A stretch of DNA of 64,000 nucleotides from Verrucomicrobiaceae bacterium. Its GTDB lineage: Bacteria > Verrucomicrobiota > Verrucomicrobiia > Verrucomicrobiales > Verrucomicrobiaceae. Position 1 is the stretch's first letter. Every line of letters begins with the position of its first letter. Positions 34,457 to 44,236 of the stretch are shown piece by piece. Location of the stretch: contig JAIXSY010000041.1 in NCBI GenBank assembly GCA_027484445.1, forward strand, positions 1-64,000, in the 5' to 3' direction. The notes under the pieces are model-generated. The model ran no database searches, was not told the DNA's origin, and saw nothing but the letters and a program-made list of their open reading frames with translations. The translations under genes were made by a program, and so were the position numbers.

Positions 34457-37006
34457 ATGCGGCGTCTTTTTCTTCTTCCCCTGGCCTTGGCGGCGGTGCT
34501 CCATGGCCAGCAGCTGGACCTGGAACAGCTCTTTGAGGAGCGAAACCTGGAACCCATGCGCCAGGCCCTGGACGCCGGCATGGACGAGGATGTGGCGATG
34601 ATCAGCGAGCGCGCCATCCAGCGAGGTCTGAAGCTGCCCGATTGGCGACTGCTGCGACTGCAAGCGCTGCTGAATCTGGGACGTGAGCAGGAAGCACTCG
34701 ATGAGGCCGCAGAAGCCCTCCAGGTTTTCCCCCGCCATCTGGAGTTGTTGATGCTTCAGCACGAGATTGCTGGCCGCCTAGGCCGCACTGAGGTGATGCA
34801 GAAGACCCTTCAGCAAGTGAATGCCACCGCCAAAAACAAACCTGCGCAGGAACGCAGCGCTGCTGACTGGGTCGCGCTCGGTCAGGCTGCACTAGCTCTC
34901 GGAGCCGATGCGAAAAGAGTGATTCAGCACTACTTCCAGATGGCGCAAAAAAAAGACCCGAAGCACGCGGGTGCCTATCTTGCGGAGGGCAGATTGGCTT
35001 TAGCGAAAAACGACCCTGCACGTGCCGCCGATCTTTTCCGTGCCGGCATCAAGGCGTGTGGAGACTCGGCCGAGTTTCGCATCGGTCTTGCTTTGGCTTT
35101 TGCGAATGGCGACCGCGATCAATCGAAGGAAAATCTCAAGCGCTCGCTCGAAATAAATCCCAACCACGCGGAGGCATTGCTGATGCAAGCCGAGGGACTG
35201 ATTGGTGCGGAAAAATTCCTGGATGCTGCAGGACTGACTCAGAAGGTGCTTGCTCGCCGTGACAACTGCCCTGAAGCCTGGGCACTCATGGCCGCTATCA
35301 CGCAGTTGAGTGCTGGAGATGCGGCGAAGTTCGAGGCCGCACGTCGCAGCGGCCTTGCACGATGGAGTCGCAATCCCGCTGTGGATCACACCATCGGCCG
35401 CGTGCTTTCCCGAGCCTATCGCTTTGCGGAGGGAGCCCAGCACCAAAGGCATGCGCTGGAGCTAGACCCGTCGTATCTGCCCGCCAAGGTCGCGCTTTGC
35501 CATGACCTGCTACGGCTTGGTGAAGAAGACGATGCCTGGAAGCTAGCGGCAGAGATTCGCGAAAAAGATGGCTACAACGTGCAGGCTCACAACCTTGGCC
35601 GCCTAGAGCAGCAGATGCGCGGCTTCACGACGCAACGACACGATGACTTCATCCTAAAGATGCCCGCGCGCGACTGGCCGATCTACGGCGAAGAAGCCCT
35701 GGCTCTGCTGCGCGAAGCACGCGCGACATTGACCGCTAAATATGGCCTAGAACTCAAGCGCCCCGTGATGGTGGAGTTCTTCGACCAGCAGCAGGACTTC
35801 GCCATCCGCACCTTTGGCAGTCTAGGTGGCCAGGGGCTGCTGGGGGTTTGCTTTGGCAGTGTCATCACCATGAACAGCCCAGGCAGTCTCACCCATGGCC
35901 GGAACAACTGGCAAAGCACGCTGTGGCATGAATTTTGTCACGTCGTCACACTCACCCTCACGCAGAACCGGATGCCACGCTGGCTGAGCGAAGGCATCAG
36001 CGTCCATGAGGAAGGCCTGAAGCACCCCGCCTGGGGCATGGCCATGGACGCGCGCTTCCGCCGCATGATTCTGGAGGAGAAAAAGGCCACCGCCATCAGC
36101 CAGCTCAGCAGCACCTTTCTGAATGCCGAAAGCGACGATGACCTCATGTTCGCCTACTACCAATCGAGCCAAGTCGTGGCGTGGCTACTGGAACGCTTTG
36201 GCATGGCCAACTTCCAGGACGTCCTTCGCGCCCTGGCGGAAGGCAAACGCATCAACGAGGCCATCGCTGCCAACACCGAACCCATGGAGAAACTAGAGCC
36301 AGCCTTCACCGCCTGGCTGGAGGCCAAGGCCCGGGCTTTTGGGGCAGGGGCCGACTGGGCAAAGCCCACGCCAGAGCAGGTGAATCCCCTGGATGTCGAT
36401 GCGCTGGCTGACTTTGCTCAAAAGAACCCCAAGAACCTCTGGGCGCTGCGTCAGATGATTCAGTCTCACTTAGAAGAAGAGCAGTGGGAAAAGGTTCTCC
36501 CGCTTGCCGAGAAACTGATTGTTCTGGTGCCGGAAGATTTCAGCCTGGATGGAGGCTGGCAGCTCAAGGCGAGTGCACTGAGACAACTGAAACGACAGGC
36601 CGAAGAAGAAGCTGTGCTGCGCCAGATCGCCGAACACGAAACCGGAGCCATGGCCACTTTCCTGGGCCTGATCGAGCTGGATCTTGATCGAAAGGATTGG
36701 GCTCAAGTGCGGCTCCATGCCCAACGCGCCCTAGCCCTGAATCCCTTTCTGCGAGCACCGCAGCAAGCCCTGGCCGAATCTGCAGAAGCGAGCGGCATGT
36801 CTGCGGAAGCCGTGAAAGCTTGGCAGCGCCTTCTCATCCTCTCTCCTGACACTGCCGCCATGAGCCACTTCCACCTCTCACGCCTACTCCGTGAGACGGA
36901 TGAACCTCAAGCTAGGCGTCATCTTCTCGACTGCCTCACTCTCGCCCCACGCTTTCGCGAAGGGCATGCCTTGCTGAAAGAATGGCCGCCAGCGGTGCAG
37001 CCTTGA
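34457..37006 (+). CDS. Exported TPR protein with a gluzincin (peptidase MA-like) domain
   Basis: An 849-aa protein with a signal peptide (LFLLPLALAAVLHGQ). Tetratricopeptide-like helical repeats cover about residues 15-390 and again 640-849 (LKRSLEINPNHAEALLMQAE; HAQRALALNPFLRAPQQALA). Between them lies a zinc-protease domain with HEFCH (LWHEFCHVVTLTL, near residue 495) and a downstream Glu in LSEGISVHEEG, the HExxH...E arrangement of gluzincins. Proteins of this type are usually periplasmic, and their substrate is unknown. It stands alone on the plus strand, divergent from the small membrane protein with a short spacer. Confidence 0.82.
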   Translation: MRRLFLLPLALAAVLHGQQLDLEQLFEERNLEPMRQALDAGMDEDVAMISERAIQRGLKLPDWRLLRLQALLNLGREQEALDEAAEALQVFPRHLELLMLQHEIAGRLGRTEVMQKTLQQVNATAKNKPAQERSAADWVALGQAALALGADAKRVIQHYFQMAQKKDPKHAGAYLAEGRLALAKNDPARAADLFRAGIKACGDSAEFRIGLALAFANGDRDQSKENLKRSLEINPNHAEALLMQAEGLIGAEKFLDAAGLTQKVLARRDNCPEAWALMAAITQLSAGDAAKFEAARRSGLARWSRNPAVDHTIGRVLSRAYRFAEGAQHQRHALELDPSYLPAKVALCHDLLRLGEEDDAWKLAAEIREKDGYNVQAHNLGRLEQQMRGFTTQRHDDFILKMPARDWPIYGEEALALLREARATLTAKYGLELKRPVMVEFFDQQQDFAIRTFGSLGGQGLLGVCFGSVITMNSPGSLTHGRNNWQSTLWHEFCHVVTLTLTQNRMPRWLSEGISVHEEGLKHPAWGMAMDARFRRMILEEKKATAISQLSSTFLNAESDDDLMFAYYQSSQVVAWLLERFGMANFQDVLRALAEGKRINEAIAANTEPMEKLEPAFTAWLEAKARAFGAGADWAKPTPEQVNPLDVDALADFAQKNPKNLWALRQMIQSHLEEEQWEKVLPLAEKLIVLVPEDFSLDGGWQLKASALRQLKRQAEEEAVLRQIAEHETGAMATFLGLIELDLDRKDWAQVRLHAQRALALNPFLRAPQQALAESAEASGMSAEAVKAWQRLLILSPDTAAMSHFHLSRLLRETDEPQARRHLLDCLTLAPRFREGHALLKEWPPAVQP

Positions 37007-37111
37007 GCCTCAGAAGCCGCTGCGTCTTCCGCAATCGTCAAGGAAGGATTGTGGCTCAAAGTTTATCAGAAGAGGCAAATTGTGCTGCTTTTTTCGGCCT
37101 TACTTTTGGCA

Positions 37112-37747
37112 TTACTTTTGGCCTTTGCTTTTCATTTCTTTGATCATCTTTTCAAACCGGTCCTTCTCAGATGGAGGGATGGGCATCAATTCGCTGAATG
37201 CCTCGAAAAGATGTTTTTGGGTGATGGCAACCCAGTCATCTCCATCAGGATAGGAAACGGCGAAATTTCCACATTCCCAGCAGAAGCTGGATTGGAAAAT
37301 AACCTCATTCTCAACAAACACACGAATCCCATGGATCGGGAAATGGCAGAGGGGACCAGGCCCCACATCGCCCTGAACGCCGACCACCTCTTGCAGCTTC
37401 GGAATCAACTTTGTCATCTGCTCCGCATTGAGCGTCACTGTCTTCAGAATCTTTGAGACTCTCACATCAGGCAAGATCGGGAACTCATTCTTTTCGAGAT
37501 GAGAATACCAGTTCAAATAATTGAAAGGCGATTCCTTGGTCTCAAAATCCAAGAGATAGACTTCTACGCGCTCTGCTGCGGCCAAGGTGATGGCGAGATC
37601 CCTTCGGTAATCAGACTGAAGAACATTTTTGCCCTCAAAAAACCGCTTTATGGCTGGGGTCAGATCATGTGGAGGGCGATCTTGCGCAAACACATCTGTT
37701 GCGAGGATCATAACTAGGCTGGCAAAAACAGAACACAGAGTTCTCAT
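37112..37747 (-). CDS. Exported protein of unknown function
   Basis: A 211-aa protein with a clear signal peptide (LCSVFASLVMILATDVFAQ). I do not recognise the family. Visible features are VEVYLLDFETKESPF, a CHFPIHGIRVFVEN stretch and FCWECGNFAVSY, whose CxxC could form a disulfide or bind a metal. The C-terminal tail is Lys/Glu-rich (DRFEKMIKEMKSKGQK). It converges with the TPR protease gene, with a 105-base gap that holds no obvious terminator. The 5' end has a normal ATG at 37747. Confidence 0.6.
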   Translation of the reverse strand: MRTLCSVFASLVMILATDVFAQDRPPHDLTPAIKRFFEGKNVLQSDYRRDLAITLAAAERVEVYLLDFETKESPFNYLNWYSHLEKNEFPILPDVRVSKILKTVTLNAEQMTKLIPKLQEVVGVQGDVGPGPLCHFPIHGIRVFVENEVIFQSSFCWECGNFAVSYPDGDDWVAITQKHLFEAFSELMPIPPSEKDRFEKMIKEMKSKGQK

Positions 37748-37816
37748 GAATGAATCTACTGAGACCTCATGAATTCATAGCAGAAAAACGGCTGTGTGAG
37801 AGCGGCACTATACTGC

Positions 37817-38968
37817 TCACCGGCGCGGCGCGGTGGTCAGGGGAGTGACGGGGTCCGGCACAAGGCGGCCTTGCAGTTCATTCAAGCGACAGGTGGGCAG
37901 GTGGGGCAACACATGCTGCGCAAAGAGATCACACTCCTGCAGATGCGGGTAGCCGCTGAGGATGAAGGCACGAATGCCCATGTCGAGGTAGCGATTCAGC
38001 TTGGCCAGGATTTGATCAGGATCTCCCACGATGGCGCTGGCGCAGCCGCTGCGGGCAAGACCGATCCCGCTCCAGAGATGAGGTTCCAGATAAAGATCCT
38101 TCGACTTGGCACGCAACTCATCCTGACGCTTGACCCCGGCGCTCTGGCTGTCCTGGGAGCGTGCTTTGATCTCTGCCCCCATTTCCGGGGTCAGCCGGGA
38201 GATGAGTCGATCCGCAGCGGCACGGGCTTCGGCTTCCGTTTCACGCACGATGACATGCACACGCAGGCCGAAGTCGAGGGTGCGGCCATGAGAGGCGGCT
38301 TTTTTAGCCATGCCATGCATGGTTTCCGCGAGTCGATCTTCCGTCTCGGGCCACATCAGGAAGACATCGCAGTGCTTCGCGCACAGGTCCTGCGCGGCCG
38401 GGGAGATGCCGCCGAAATACAGAAGTGGGCCGCCGTTCTGCTGGTAGGGCTTGGCGGGCTCGGTGCTGGGCAGGCTGATCTGGTAAAAGTCCCCCTTCCA
38501 CTCGAAGGGGCCGTCGCTACGCCACAGTCCTTGCAGGATCTGGATGATCTCGCTGGAGCGGGCATAGCGTGTCTCATGGCTGTCGCGCAGGCCGGGCATG
38601 TCGGAGGAGATGATGTTGATGCACAGGCGGCCCTGGGAGAGGTGATCGACCGTGGCGAGCGCGCGGGCCAGCATGGGCGGCCAGACCTCCCCCATGCGCA
38701 GGGCCACGAGTTGATTGATTTGTCGGGTCTGCGGAGCCATGGCAGCGGCGAAAGCGAGCGCATCTTGCCCTGCGACCCAACCCGATGGCAGCAGGATGTT
38801 CTGATAGCCGTGCGCATCGGCCTTCTTCACGATGGCGGAGCAGTGCTCGTAGCTGGAGCGCAAGGATCCATCAGCGATGCCTAGGTATTCATAGTCGTCC
38901 GAACAGAGCGCAGAAAACCACGCCACCTCACAAAGGCGGTCTTGCGTGCGAACAGGCGGGGGGACCAT
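37817..38968 (-). CDS. LLM-class flavin-dependent monooxygenase (SsuD-like)
   Basis: A 383-aa TIM-barrel protein of the luciferase-like family, closest in form to alkanesulfonate monooxygenases that use FMNH2. Motifs include DALAFAAAMAPQTRQINQLV, MLARALATVDHLSQGRLCIN, ARSSEIIQILQGLW, YFGGISPAAQDLCAKHCDVF and GDPDQILAKLNRYLDMGIRA. The length is normal. No sulfonate transporter or NADPH:FMN reductase gene is next to it, so the substrate is uncertain. It is divergent from the enolase-superfamily gene with a 114-base spacer. The start ATG at 38968 begins MVPPPVRTQDR, a slightly long N-terminus. Confidence 0.85.
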   Translation of the reverse strand: MVPPPVRTQDRLCEVAWFSALCSDDYEYLGIADGSLRSSYEHCSAIVKKADAHGYQNILLPSGWVAGQDALAFAAAMAPQTRQINQLVALRMGEVWPPMLARALATVDHLSQGRLCINIISSDMPGLRDSHETRYARSSEIIQILQGLWRSDGPFEWKGDFYQISLPSTEPAKPYQQNGGPLLYFGGISPAAQDLCAKHCDVFLMWPETEDRLAETMHGMAKKAASHGRTLDFGLRVHVIVRETEAEARAAADRLISRLTPEMGAEIKARSQDSQSAGVKRQDELRAKSKDLYLEPHLWSGIGLARSGCASAIVGDPDQILAKLNRYLDMGIRAFILSGYPHLQECDLFAQHVLPHLPTCRLNELQGRLVPDPVTPLTTAPRR

Positions 38969-39082
38969 GGGCGCAAATCGTGTGGAATGTGTTTTATTTC
39001 AAATTCAAAGTAAGCGCATCAGATCTCTGCTCATTTTGTGCCAGGATCGCCGTTTTTTTGGACACTGGTGCAGCTCAGTGTC

Positions 39083-40543
39083 ATGCCTGAAGCCATGCGC
39101 TTCACCCTGCTGAAAACCGAGTTCCACGTCCTCCCCATGCGAACGCGGTTTCCCTTCCAATATGGCATCGCCAGCCTCACAGCTCTGCCGCACCTGCTGC
39201 TTACCGTGAAGCTTGAGGTGAATGGCCGTGAAATCACCGGCATCGCCAGCGAGGGCCTCGCGCCGAAGTGGTTCACCAAAAATCCCGACACTCCGGTCGA
39301 GCTGGATTGGGCAGAGATGATCGCGGTGATCCAAAACGCCGCGCGCCTGGGCCTGAATGCCGCACGTCAGACCACGGGCTTCTTTGCCTGGTGGCAGACT
39401 CTGCAGGAGGAACAGAGCTCCTGGGGCCACGTGCGCAACCAGCCTGCGCTGCTCACTGGCCTGGGCGTCAGCCTGATGGAGCGCGCGGTGCTCGATGGCC
39501 TTTGCCAAGCCGCTCAACAGCCCCTGCACCAACTGCTGCATGCTGACACACTCGGCATCGACCTCGGTGCCGTGCGGCCAGAGCTGAAAGGCCTATCGGT
39601 GCGCGCGGTGCTGCCCGAAGCGCCTCTGCAGCGCATCGCCGTCCGCCACACCATTGGATTGGCCGATCCACTCAGGGCTGCGGATTCCCCAGGCCTAAAG
39701 GATGGCCTGCCTGACACGCTAGAGGATAGCATCCGTGCCTACGGCCTGCGTTTTTTCAAAATCAAAGTCTGCGGTGATCTCGCCATCGACCTACCACGGC
39801 TGCGGGAAATCGCGGCCGTGCTGGCCAGCACCTGCCCTTCAGGGTATCACACCACTTTGGACGGGAATGAGCAATTCACCGACTTGGCGGCCTTCCGCGC
39901 CTTCGAGCAGGAACTGCGTGCCGAACCCGCCCTGAGGCAGCTTGGGGACAGCCTCATTTTCATCGAGCAGCCCCTGCACCGCGACCATGCCCTGCGCGAT
40001 GACGTGGCCGCAGCTCTGGCCGATTGGCAGGACGGACCGGGGATGATCATCGATGAATCCGACGCCTCTCTGGGCGATCTGCCACGTGCCTTGGATCTAG
40101 GCTACAGCGGCACCAGCCACAAGAGCTGCAAGGGCATCGTGAAAGGACTGGCAAATGCAGCCCTACTGCGCATCAAGGCCGCTTCGCTGAAACGTCCGTT
40201 GATCCTCAGCGGTGAAGATCTGGCGAATGTCGGCCCAGTGAGCCAACTCCAAGACCTAGCCATGATGGCCCTGCTGGGCATCCCGCATGTGGAGCGCAAT
40301 GGGCACCATTACTTCCGCGGCCTGGACATGTGGCCGCAGGAGGTCCAGGAAGCAGCGCTGCGCCATCATGCTGGACTTTACCACCGTCACGAGGCAGGCT
40401 TCACGGCGCTCGATGTGCGCGGAGGCAGCCTGGAACTGACTTCCGTGAATGCCGCCCCCTTTGGCTGTGCCATCCCGCTGGATGCCACACGCTACCAGGC
40501 CCTGAAGCCCTGGATCTTGGCCGGTGGCCTCTCGCTAGCCTGA
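39083..40543 (+). CDS. Enolase-superfamily enzyme (mandelate racemase/muconate lactonizing type)
   Basis: A ~486-aa protein, longer than the usual 350-400 residues. The barrel residues are visible: RFFKIKVCGD with the KxK base, TLDGNEQF (first metal Asp), FIEQPLHRD (second, Glu) and MIIDESDASLGD (third). Then come SHKSCKGIVKGLANAALL and ILSGEDLANVGPV. The N-terminal capping domain begins RFTLLKTEFHVLPMRTRFPF. I prefer the ATG at 39083; the frame is open to 39038. The substrate cannot be deduced. The alcohol dehydrogenase gene converges on it with a 13-base gap, so the two are not co-transcribed. Confidence 0.8.
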   Translation: MPEAMRFTLLKTEFHVLPMRTRFPFQYGIASLTALPHLLLTVKLEVNGREITGIASEGLAPKWFTKNPDTPVELDWAEMIAVIQNAARLGLNAARQTTGFFAWWQTLQEEQSSWGHVRNQPALLTGLGVSLMERAVLDGLCQAAQQPLHQLLHADTLGIDLGAVRPELKGLSVRAVLPEAPLQRIAVRHTIGLADPLRAADSPGLKDGLPDTLEDSIRAYGLRFFKIKVCGDLAIDLPRLREIAAVLASTCPSGYHTTLDGNEQFTDLAAFRAFEQELRAEPALRQLGDSLIFIEQPLHRDHALRDDVAAALADWQDGPGMIIDESDASLGDLPRALDLGYSGTSHKSCKGIVKGLANAALLRIKAASLKRPLILSGEDLANVGPVSQLQDLAMMALLGIPHVERNGHHYFRGLDMWPQEVQEAALRHHAGLYHRHEAGFTALDVRGGSLELTSVNAAPFGCAIPLDATRYQALKPWILAGGLSLA

Positions 40544-40556
40544 GCGATGGGTCGGC

Positions 40557-41585
40557 TCACACCGGCCGCAGCACACTCTTCACGACCTCGCCCTTGTGCA
40601 TTTTCTCAAAGGCCTCATGCCAGTCCGTGATGGGCCACACACCGCCAATGATCGGCTTGACGTCAAACTGCCCGCTGCTCAGCAGCGCGATCACCCGCTC
40701 CCAGATCGGCCAGTTGTGGCTAAAGCTGCCCTGCAAGGTCACATTTTTCTGCACCAGTGGGTCGATGTTGAACCCGAGTGGCTGAGGTCCCCAACCCACT
40801 TTGGAAATCCAGCCCGCAGGGCGCACGAGCTCTAGCGCGATTCGCAGCGTCGCGCTAGCTCCAGCAGCATCAATGACACCATCGCAGCCCAAGCCATCAC
40901 GCTCGAGCGCCCAGGGCTTGGCATCGCCGATGATGACCTCGCAGCCATAGTGTTGACGGGCGAGTTCCAGTCGGTGCGCATCCTGCGGCAGGCCCACGAT
41001 GGCCACCTGCGCACCACAGAGCTTCGCCATCGCTGCGCAGAGGATGCCGATGGTGCCAGGACCGAGCACCAGCACCCGGTCGCCGGGCTCGATACGGGCG
41101 TTTTTCACCACCGCATTGTAGGCCACGCAGGTAGGTTCTGTCAGGCAGGCCTGTTCAAAAGGTAGCTGGTCCGGCACAAGGTGCAGGATGCGACTGGGCA
41201 CGCGCACATACTTCGTCATCGCGCCGTCCACGCCGTAGCCAAAGCCCTTGCGCGTGTTGTCCAGGTTGTAGAGCCCACGGCGGGTCATGGGGTTGTTTTT
41301 GGAAATGATGGCCGCCGTCTCAGACACGACGCGGTCCCCTTCCTTCCAGCCTTCCACGTCCTTGCCCACCGCCACGATGTGGCCGCCAAACTCATGCCCC
41401 AGCACCACCGGATAATTCACCGGCCAGGAGTGGTCCGAGGTCCACTGATGCAGATCCGAACCGCACACCCCCACGTTGGCCACCTCCAGCAGCACGTCCT
41501 CTGGACCGATGTTTGGTTTTTCGATTTCACGGATTTCGACGGAACCTTTTTCAGGGGCAAAGTTGACGACAGCAGCGGATTTCAT
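40557..41585 (-). CDS. Zinc-dependent alcohol dehydrogenase (MDR family)
   Basis: A 342-aa medium-chain dehydrogenase similar to threonine/sorbitol dehydrogenases. Catalytic zinc ligands appear in GVCGSDLHQW and VVLGHEFGGHIVAV. The Rossmann core holds RVLVLGPGTIGILCAAMAKL. The four-Cys structural zinc loop is absent, which is usual for some MDR groups. The C-terminus (WHEAFEKMHKGEVVKSVLRP) is typical. The substrate is unknown. It is divergent from transketolase: a 236-base spacer separates the ATG at 41585 from the transketolase start at 41822. Confidence 0.87.
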   Translation of the reverse strand: MKSAAVVNFAPEKGSVEIREIEKPNIGPEDVLLEVANVGVCGSDLHQWTSDHSWPVNYPVVLGHEFGGHIVAVGKDVEGWKEGDRVVSETAAIISKNNPMTRRGLYNLDNTRKGFGYGVDGAMTKYVRVPSRILHLVPDQLPFEQACLTEPTCVAYNAVVKNARIEPGDRVLVLGPGTIGILCAAMAKLCGAQVAIVGLPQDAHRLELARQHYGCEVIIGDAKPWALERDGLGCDGVIDAAGASATLRIALELVRPAGWISKVGWGPQPLGFNIDPLVQKNVTLQGSFSHNWPIWERVIALLSSGQFDVKPIIGGVWPITDWHEAFEKMHKGEVVKSVLRPV

Positions 41586-41821
41586 GGGGGGTGGGTGCCC
41601 CCGAGCATACGCCGTTTCCCCTCACCACCACGACAAAGAGTGGGCGATTTGCGACAGCGCAGGCTGCAAGCCCTTCACGGCCATGCCCAACCATGGCCGA
41701 CGTGGCCCATTTTTCGACCTTGAAAGGCTCCTCACCGCCGGTAAAGAGGCGCGCCCTGCGCCTGGCCGCCTCTGGCGCGCTTTTTTTCAACACTACGCCT
41801 CCTGCCCCTCGCACTCTGCCC

Positions 41822-43798
41822 ATGAACAAAGCCCTCCTCGCCCAAGCCGCCAATGAAGCCCGTGGTCTCGCCATGGATGCCGTCCACAAGTGCTCCTCCG
41901 GTCACCTCGGCCTGCCGCTCGGCGCAGCGGACATCGGCGCAGTGCTCTTTGGCGAAAGCCTCCAGTGCGATCCGGCAGACCCGAAGTGGCTGAACCGCGA
42001 CCGCTTCATCCTCTCCGCTGGTCACGGCAGCATGTTCATCTACGGCTGGCTGCACCTCAGTGGTTATGACGTGAGCATCGACGACGTGAGCAAGTTCCGC
42101 GTGCTGCACAGCATCACCCCCGGCCATCCCGAGTTTCATGAAACCCCCGGCGTAGAATGCACCACCGGCCCGCTCGGCCAGGGCATTGGCAACGCCGTGG
42201 GTTATGCCCTGAGCGGCAAAATGGCCGCCGCGAAATACAACACCGCTGAGCACAAAATCATCGACAACCACATCATCGCCCTCGCTGGCGACGGCTGCCT
42301 CCAGGAAGGCGTGGCCCGCGAAGCCGTGGCCTTTGCCGCCCACAATGGTTTGGACAACCTCATTGTCATCTTTGACTCCAACGACGTCACCCTGGACGCC
42401 ATGGCCAAGGTCACCCAGAGCGAGGACGCCCAGGCGCTCTACACCGCGCTCGGCTGGGACGCCGTCACCATCGACGGGCATGACCTCGACGCCATCAAGG
42501 CCGCCATCGACACCGCCAAAGCCACCGACAACGGCAAGCCCAAGATCATCATCGCCAAGACCGTCATCGCCAAAGGCATCCCCGAAGTCGCCGGCACCGC
42601 CAAAGGCCACGGCGAGGGTGGAGCCAAGTTCGTCGATGCCGCCAAAAAAGGCCTCGGCATCCCCGAAGCCACTCATTTCTACGTCAGCGATGCCGTGAAG
42701 ACCTACTTCGCCGACCTCAAGGCCAAGCGCGCCGCCGCCCATGCCGAGTGGAACCAGACCTTCACCGCCTGGGCCGCCGCCAATCCAGCCAAAGCCGCTG
42801 AACTGAAAGCCGCCCGTGAAGGTGGCCTGAAGGCCGAAGACCTGCTGAAACTGATCCCAGAAACCTCAGGCGAAGGCAAAGCCGCCACCCGCAACAGCGG
42901 CGGCGAGATCCTGAACCACATCGCCAAGGCCGTGCCGCACCTCATCACCGGCAGCGCTGACCTCTTCGGCTCCACCAAGAACTACATCAAGGACGGTGGC
43001 GACTACTCCGCCACCAACCCCACGGGCCGCAACATTTGGTTCGGCATTCGCGAGCACGCCATGGGTGCCATCTGCAACGGCATCGCCTACGACGGTCTCT
43101 TCCTCGCCAGCGGCGCGACCTTCCTCGTCTTCGCCGACTACTGCCGCCCCAGCATCCGCCTTGCTGCTTTGGCAAAACTGCCCGTCACCTACATCTTCAC
43201 GCACGACAGCGTCGGCGTCGGTGAAGACGGCCCCACCCACCAACCCGTCGAGACCGTCAGTGGTCTGCGCGTCATTCCAAATCTTGACGTCATCCGCCCT
43301 GCTGACAGCGAGGAAGCCGCCGCTGCCTTCGCTGCCGCCTTCACCCGCACGGACGGCCCTACCCTGCTCGCCCTCAGCCGCCAGGACCTGCCCCATCAAA
43401 GCCACGCCAGCGCCGCCGCCCGCCGCGAAGGCACGCTGAAAGGCGGTTACGTGCTCGTGAAGGAAACCGCACCGCTGGAGGCCATCGTCATCGCCACCGG
43501 TTCCGAGGTTCAGTGGGCCGTCGAAGGTGCCAAAGGCAAGCCCGGCGTCCGCGTCGTCAGCCTACCCTGCTTCGAGCGCTTTGATCGCCAGAGCGCCGAG
43601 TATCGCGAAAGCGTGCTGCCAGCAAGCTGCACCAAGCGCATCGCCATCGAAGCCGGCGTCTCCGGTTTGTGGTGGAAATACGTCGGCACCCAGGGCCACA
43701 TCATCGCCATCGACCGCTTCGGCATCAGCGCCCCCGGCAACCAGGTCTTCAAAGAGCTCGGCATCACCGCCGAAGCTGTCGCGAAGGCCTTGGCGTGA
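41822..43798 (+). CDS. tkt: Transketolase
   Basis: A ~658-aa thiamine-diphosphate enzyme of the pentose phosphate pathway, of normal length. Motifs: SSGHLGLPLGAADIGAVLF, LSAGHGSMFIYGWLHLSGY, GPLGQGIGNAVGYAL, IALAGDGCLQEGVAREAVAF (ThDP-binding GDG...N), NIWFGIREHAMGAICNGIAY with the catalytic Glu, and FTHDSVGVGEDGPTHQPVE. The frame is open upstream to 41591, but the ATG at 41822 (MNKALLAQAANEARG) matches the family start. It is followed by a strong hairpin and marks the end of the core-like backbone before the defence island. Confidence 0.96.
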   Translation: MNKALLAQAANEARGLAMDAVHKCSSGHLGLPLGAADIGAVLFGESLQCDPADPKWLNRDRFILSAGHGSMFIYGWLHLSGYDVSIDDVSKFRVLHSITPGHPEFHETPGVECTTGPLGQGIGNAVGYALSGKMAAAKYNTAEHKIIDNHIIALAGDGCLQEGVAREAVAFAAHNGLDNLIVIFDSNDVTLDAMAKVTQSEDAQALYTALGWDAVTIDGHDLDAIKAAIDTAKATDNGKPKIIIAKTVIAKGIPEVAGTAKGHGEGGAKFVDAAKKGLGIPEATHFYVSDAVKTYFADLKAKRAAAHAEWNQTFTAWAAANPAKAAELKAAREGGLKAEDLLKLIPETSGEGKAATRNSGGEILNHIAKAVPHLITGSADLFGSTKNYIKDGGDYSATNPTGRNIWFGIREHAMGAICNGIAYDGLFLASGATFLVFADYCRPSIRLAALAKLPVTYIFTHDSVGVGEDGPTHQPVETVSGLRVIPNLDVIRPADSEEAAAAFAAAFTRTDGPTLLALSRQDLPHQSHASAAARREGTLKGGYVLVKETAPLEAIVIATGSEVQWAVEGAKGKPGVRVVSLPCFERFDRQSAEYRESVLPASCTKRIAIEAGVSGLWWKYVGTQGHIIAIDRFGISAPGNQVFKELGITAEAVAKALA

Positions 43799-43849
43799 TG
43801 CCCACCCTACCTCGGCTTTCCAGCCCACGCTTCATCCAACCCCTCATCC

Positions 43850-43878
43850 AACCTCCCGCGACGAAAGTCCGGGAGGTT
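43850..43878 (+). terminator. Hairpin terminator after transketolase
   Basis: AACCTCCCG (43850-43858) and CGGGAGGTT (43870-43878) form a perfect 9-bp stem with an 11-base loop, followed by GTTTGTTGG. It lies 52 bases past the transketolase stop, a good rho-independent terminator. The remaining gap to about 44,200 has no gene that I can support. Confidence 0.7.
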
Positions 43879-44200
43879 GTTTGTTGGAACGACCCAACAG
43901 CCGCTCTCCAGCCTTCCATCCGAACACCGAAGTTCTCGGCAAACGGCGCACTCCTGCACCGCCAGACTCGACCATTCGCGCTGACCTTTTCTCCTTCCGC
44001 CAAGCCTACCCTCGTCACCTGTCGCAGAGAGAATGGAGGCCCGGGAATCACGGGACAAATCGAGGGTTGATGAGCTTGCCTAAAGACGATGCCGCATCTT
44101 GAAACATGCAAATCTGACAGTGCGGAGTCCCGTGTTTAACTTCCCAACACGATTTCCTGGCTTTCTGTTTTTGTCATGTGCCGCGTTCTTTTTTCGCTCG

Positions 44201-44229
44201 TTGACCAAGGGCCTGCTAGCACTCATAAA
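44201..44229 (+). promoter_or_regulatory. Candidate promoter of the dnd operon
   Basis: TTGACC (44201-44206) and CATAAA (44224-44229) are separated by 17 bases, a good sigma-70-like spacing with a weak -10. Transcription would start at about 44236-44237, at the GTG proposed as the dndC start, so the message could be leaderless. The upstream gap 43879-44200 shows nothing else recognisable. Confidence 0.35.
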
Positions 44230-44236
44230 CGGAACA

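Noticed and set aside
34602..35021. Minus-strand open frame within the TPR protease region
   Set aside because: Shadow of the plus-strand TPR coding sequence, with no family resemblance.
41732..42742. 336-aa open frame on the minus strand
   Set aside because: It lies antisense to transketolase; Gly/Ala/Val-rich composition is typical of a frame shadow in GC-rich codons.
43879..44200. Possible att site or tRNA at the left edge of the island
   Set aside because: No tRNA fold and no direct repeat matching another place in the window could be seen.
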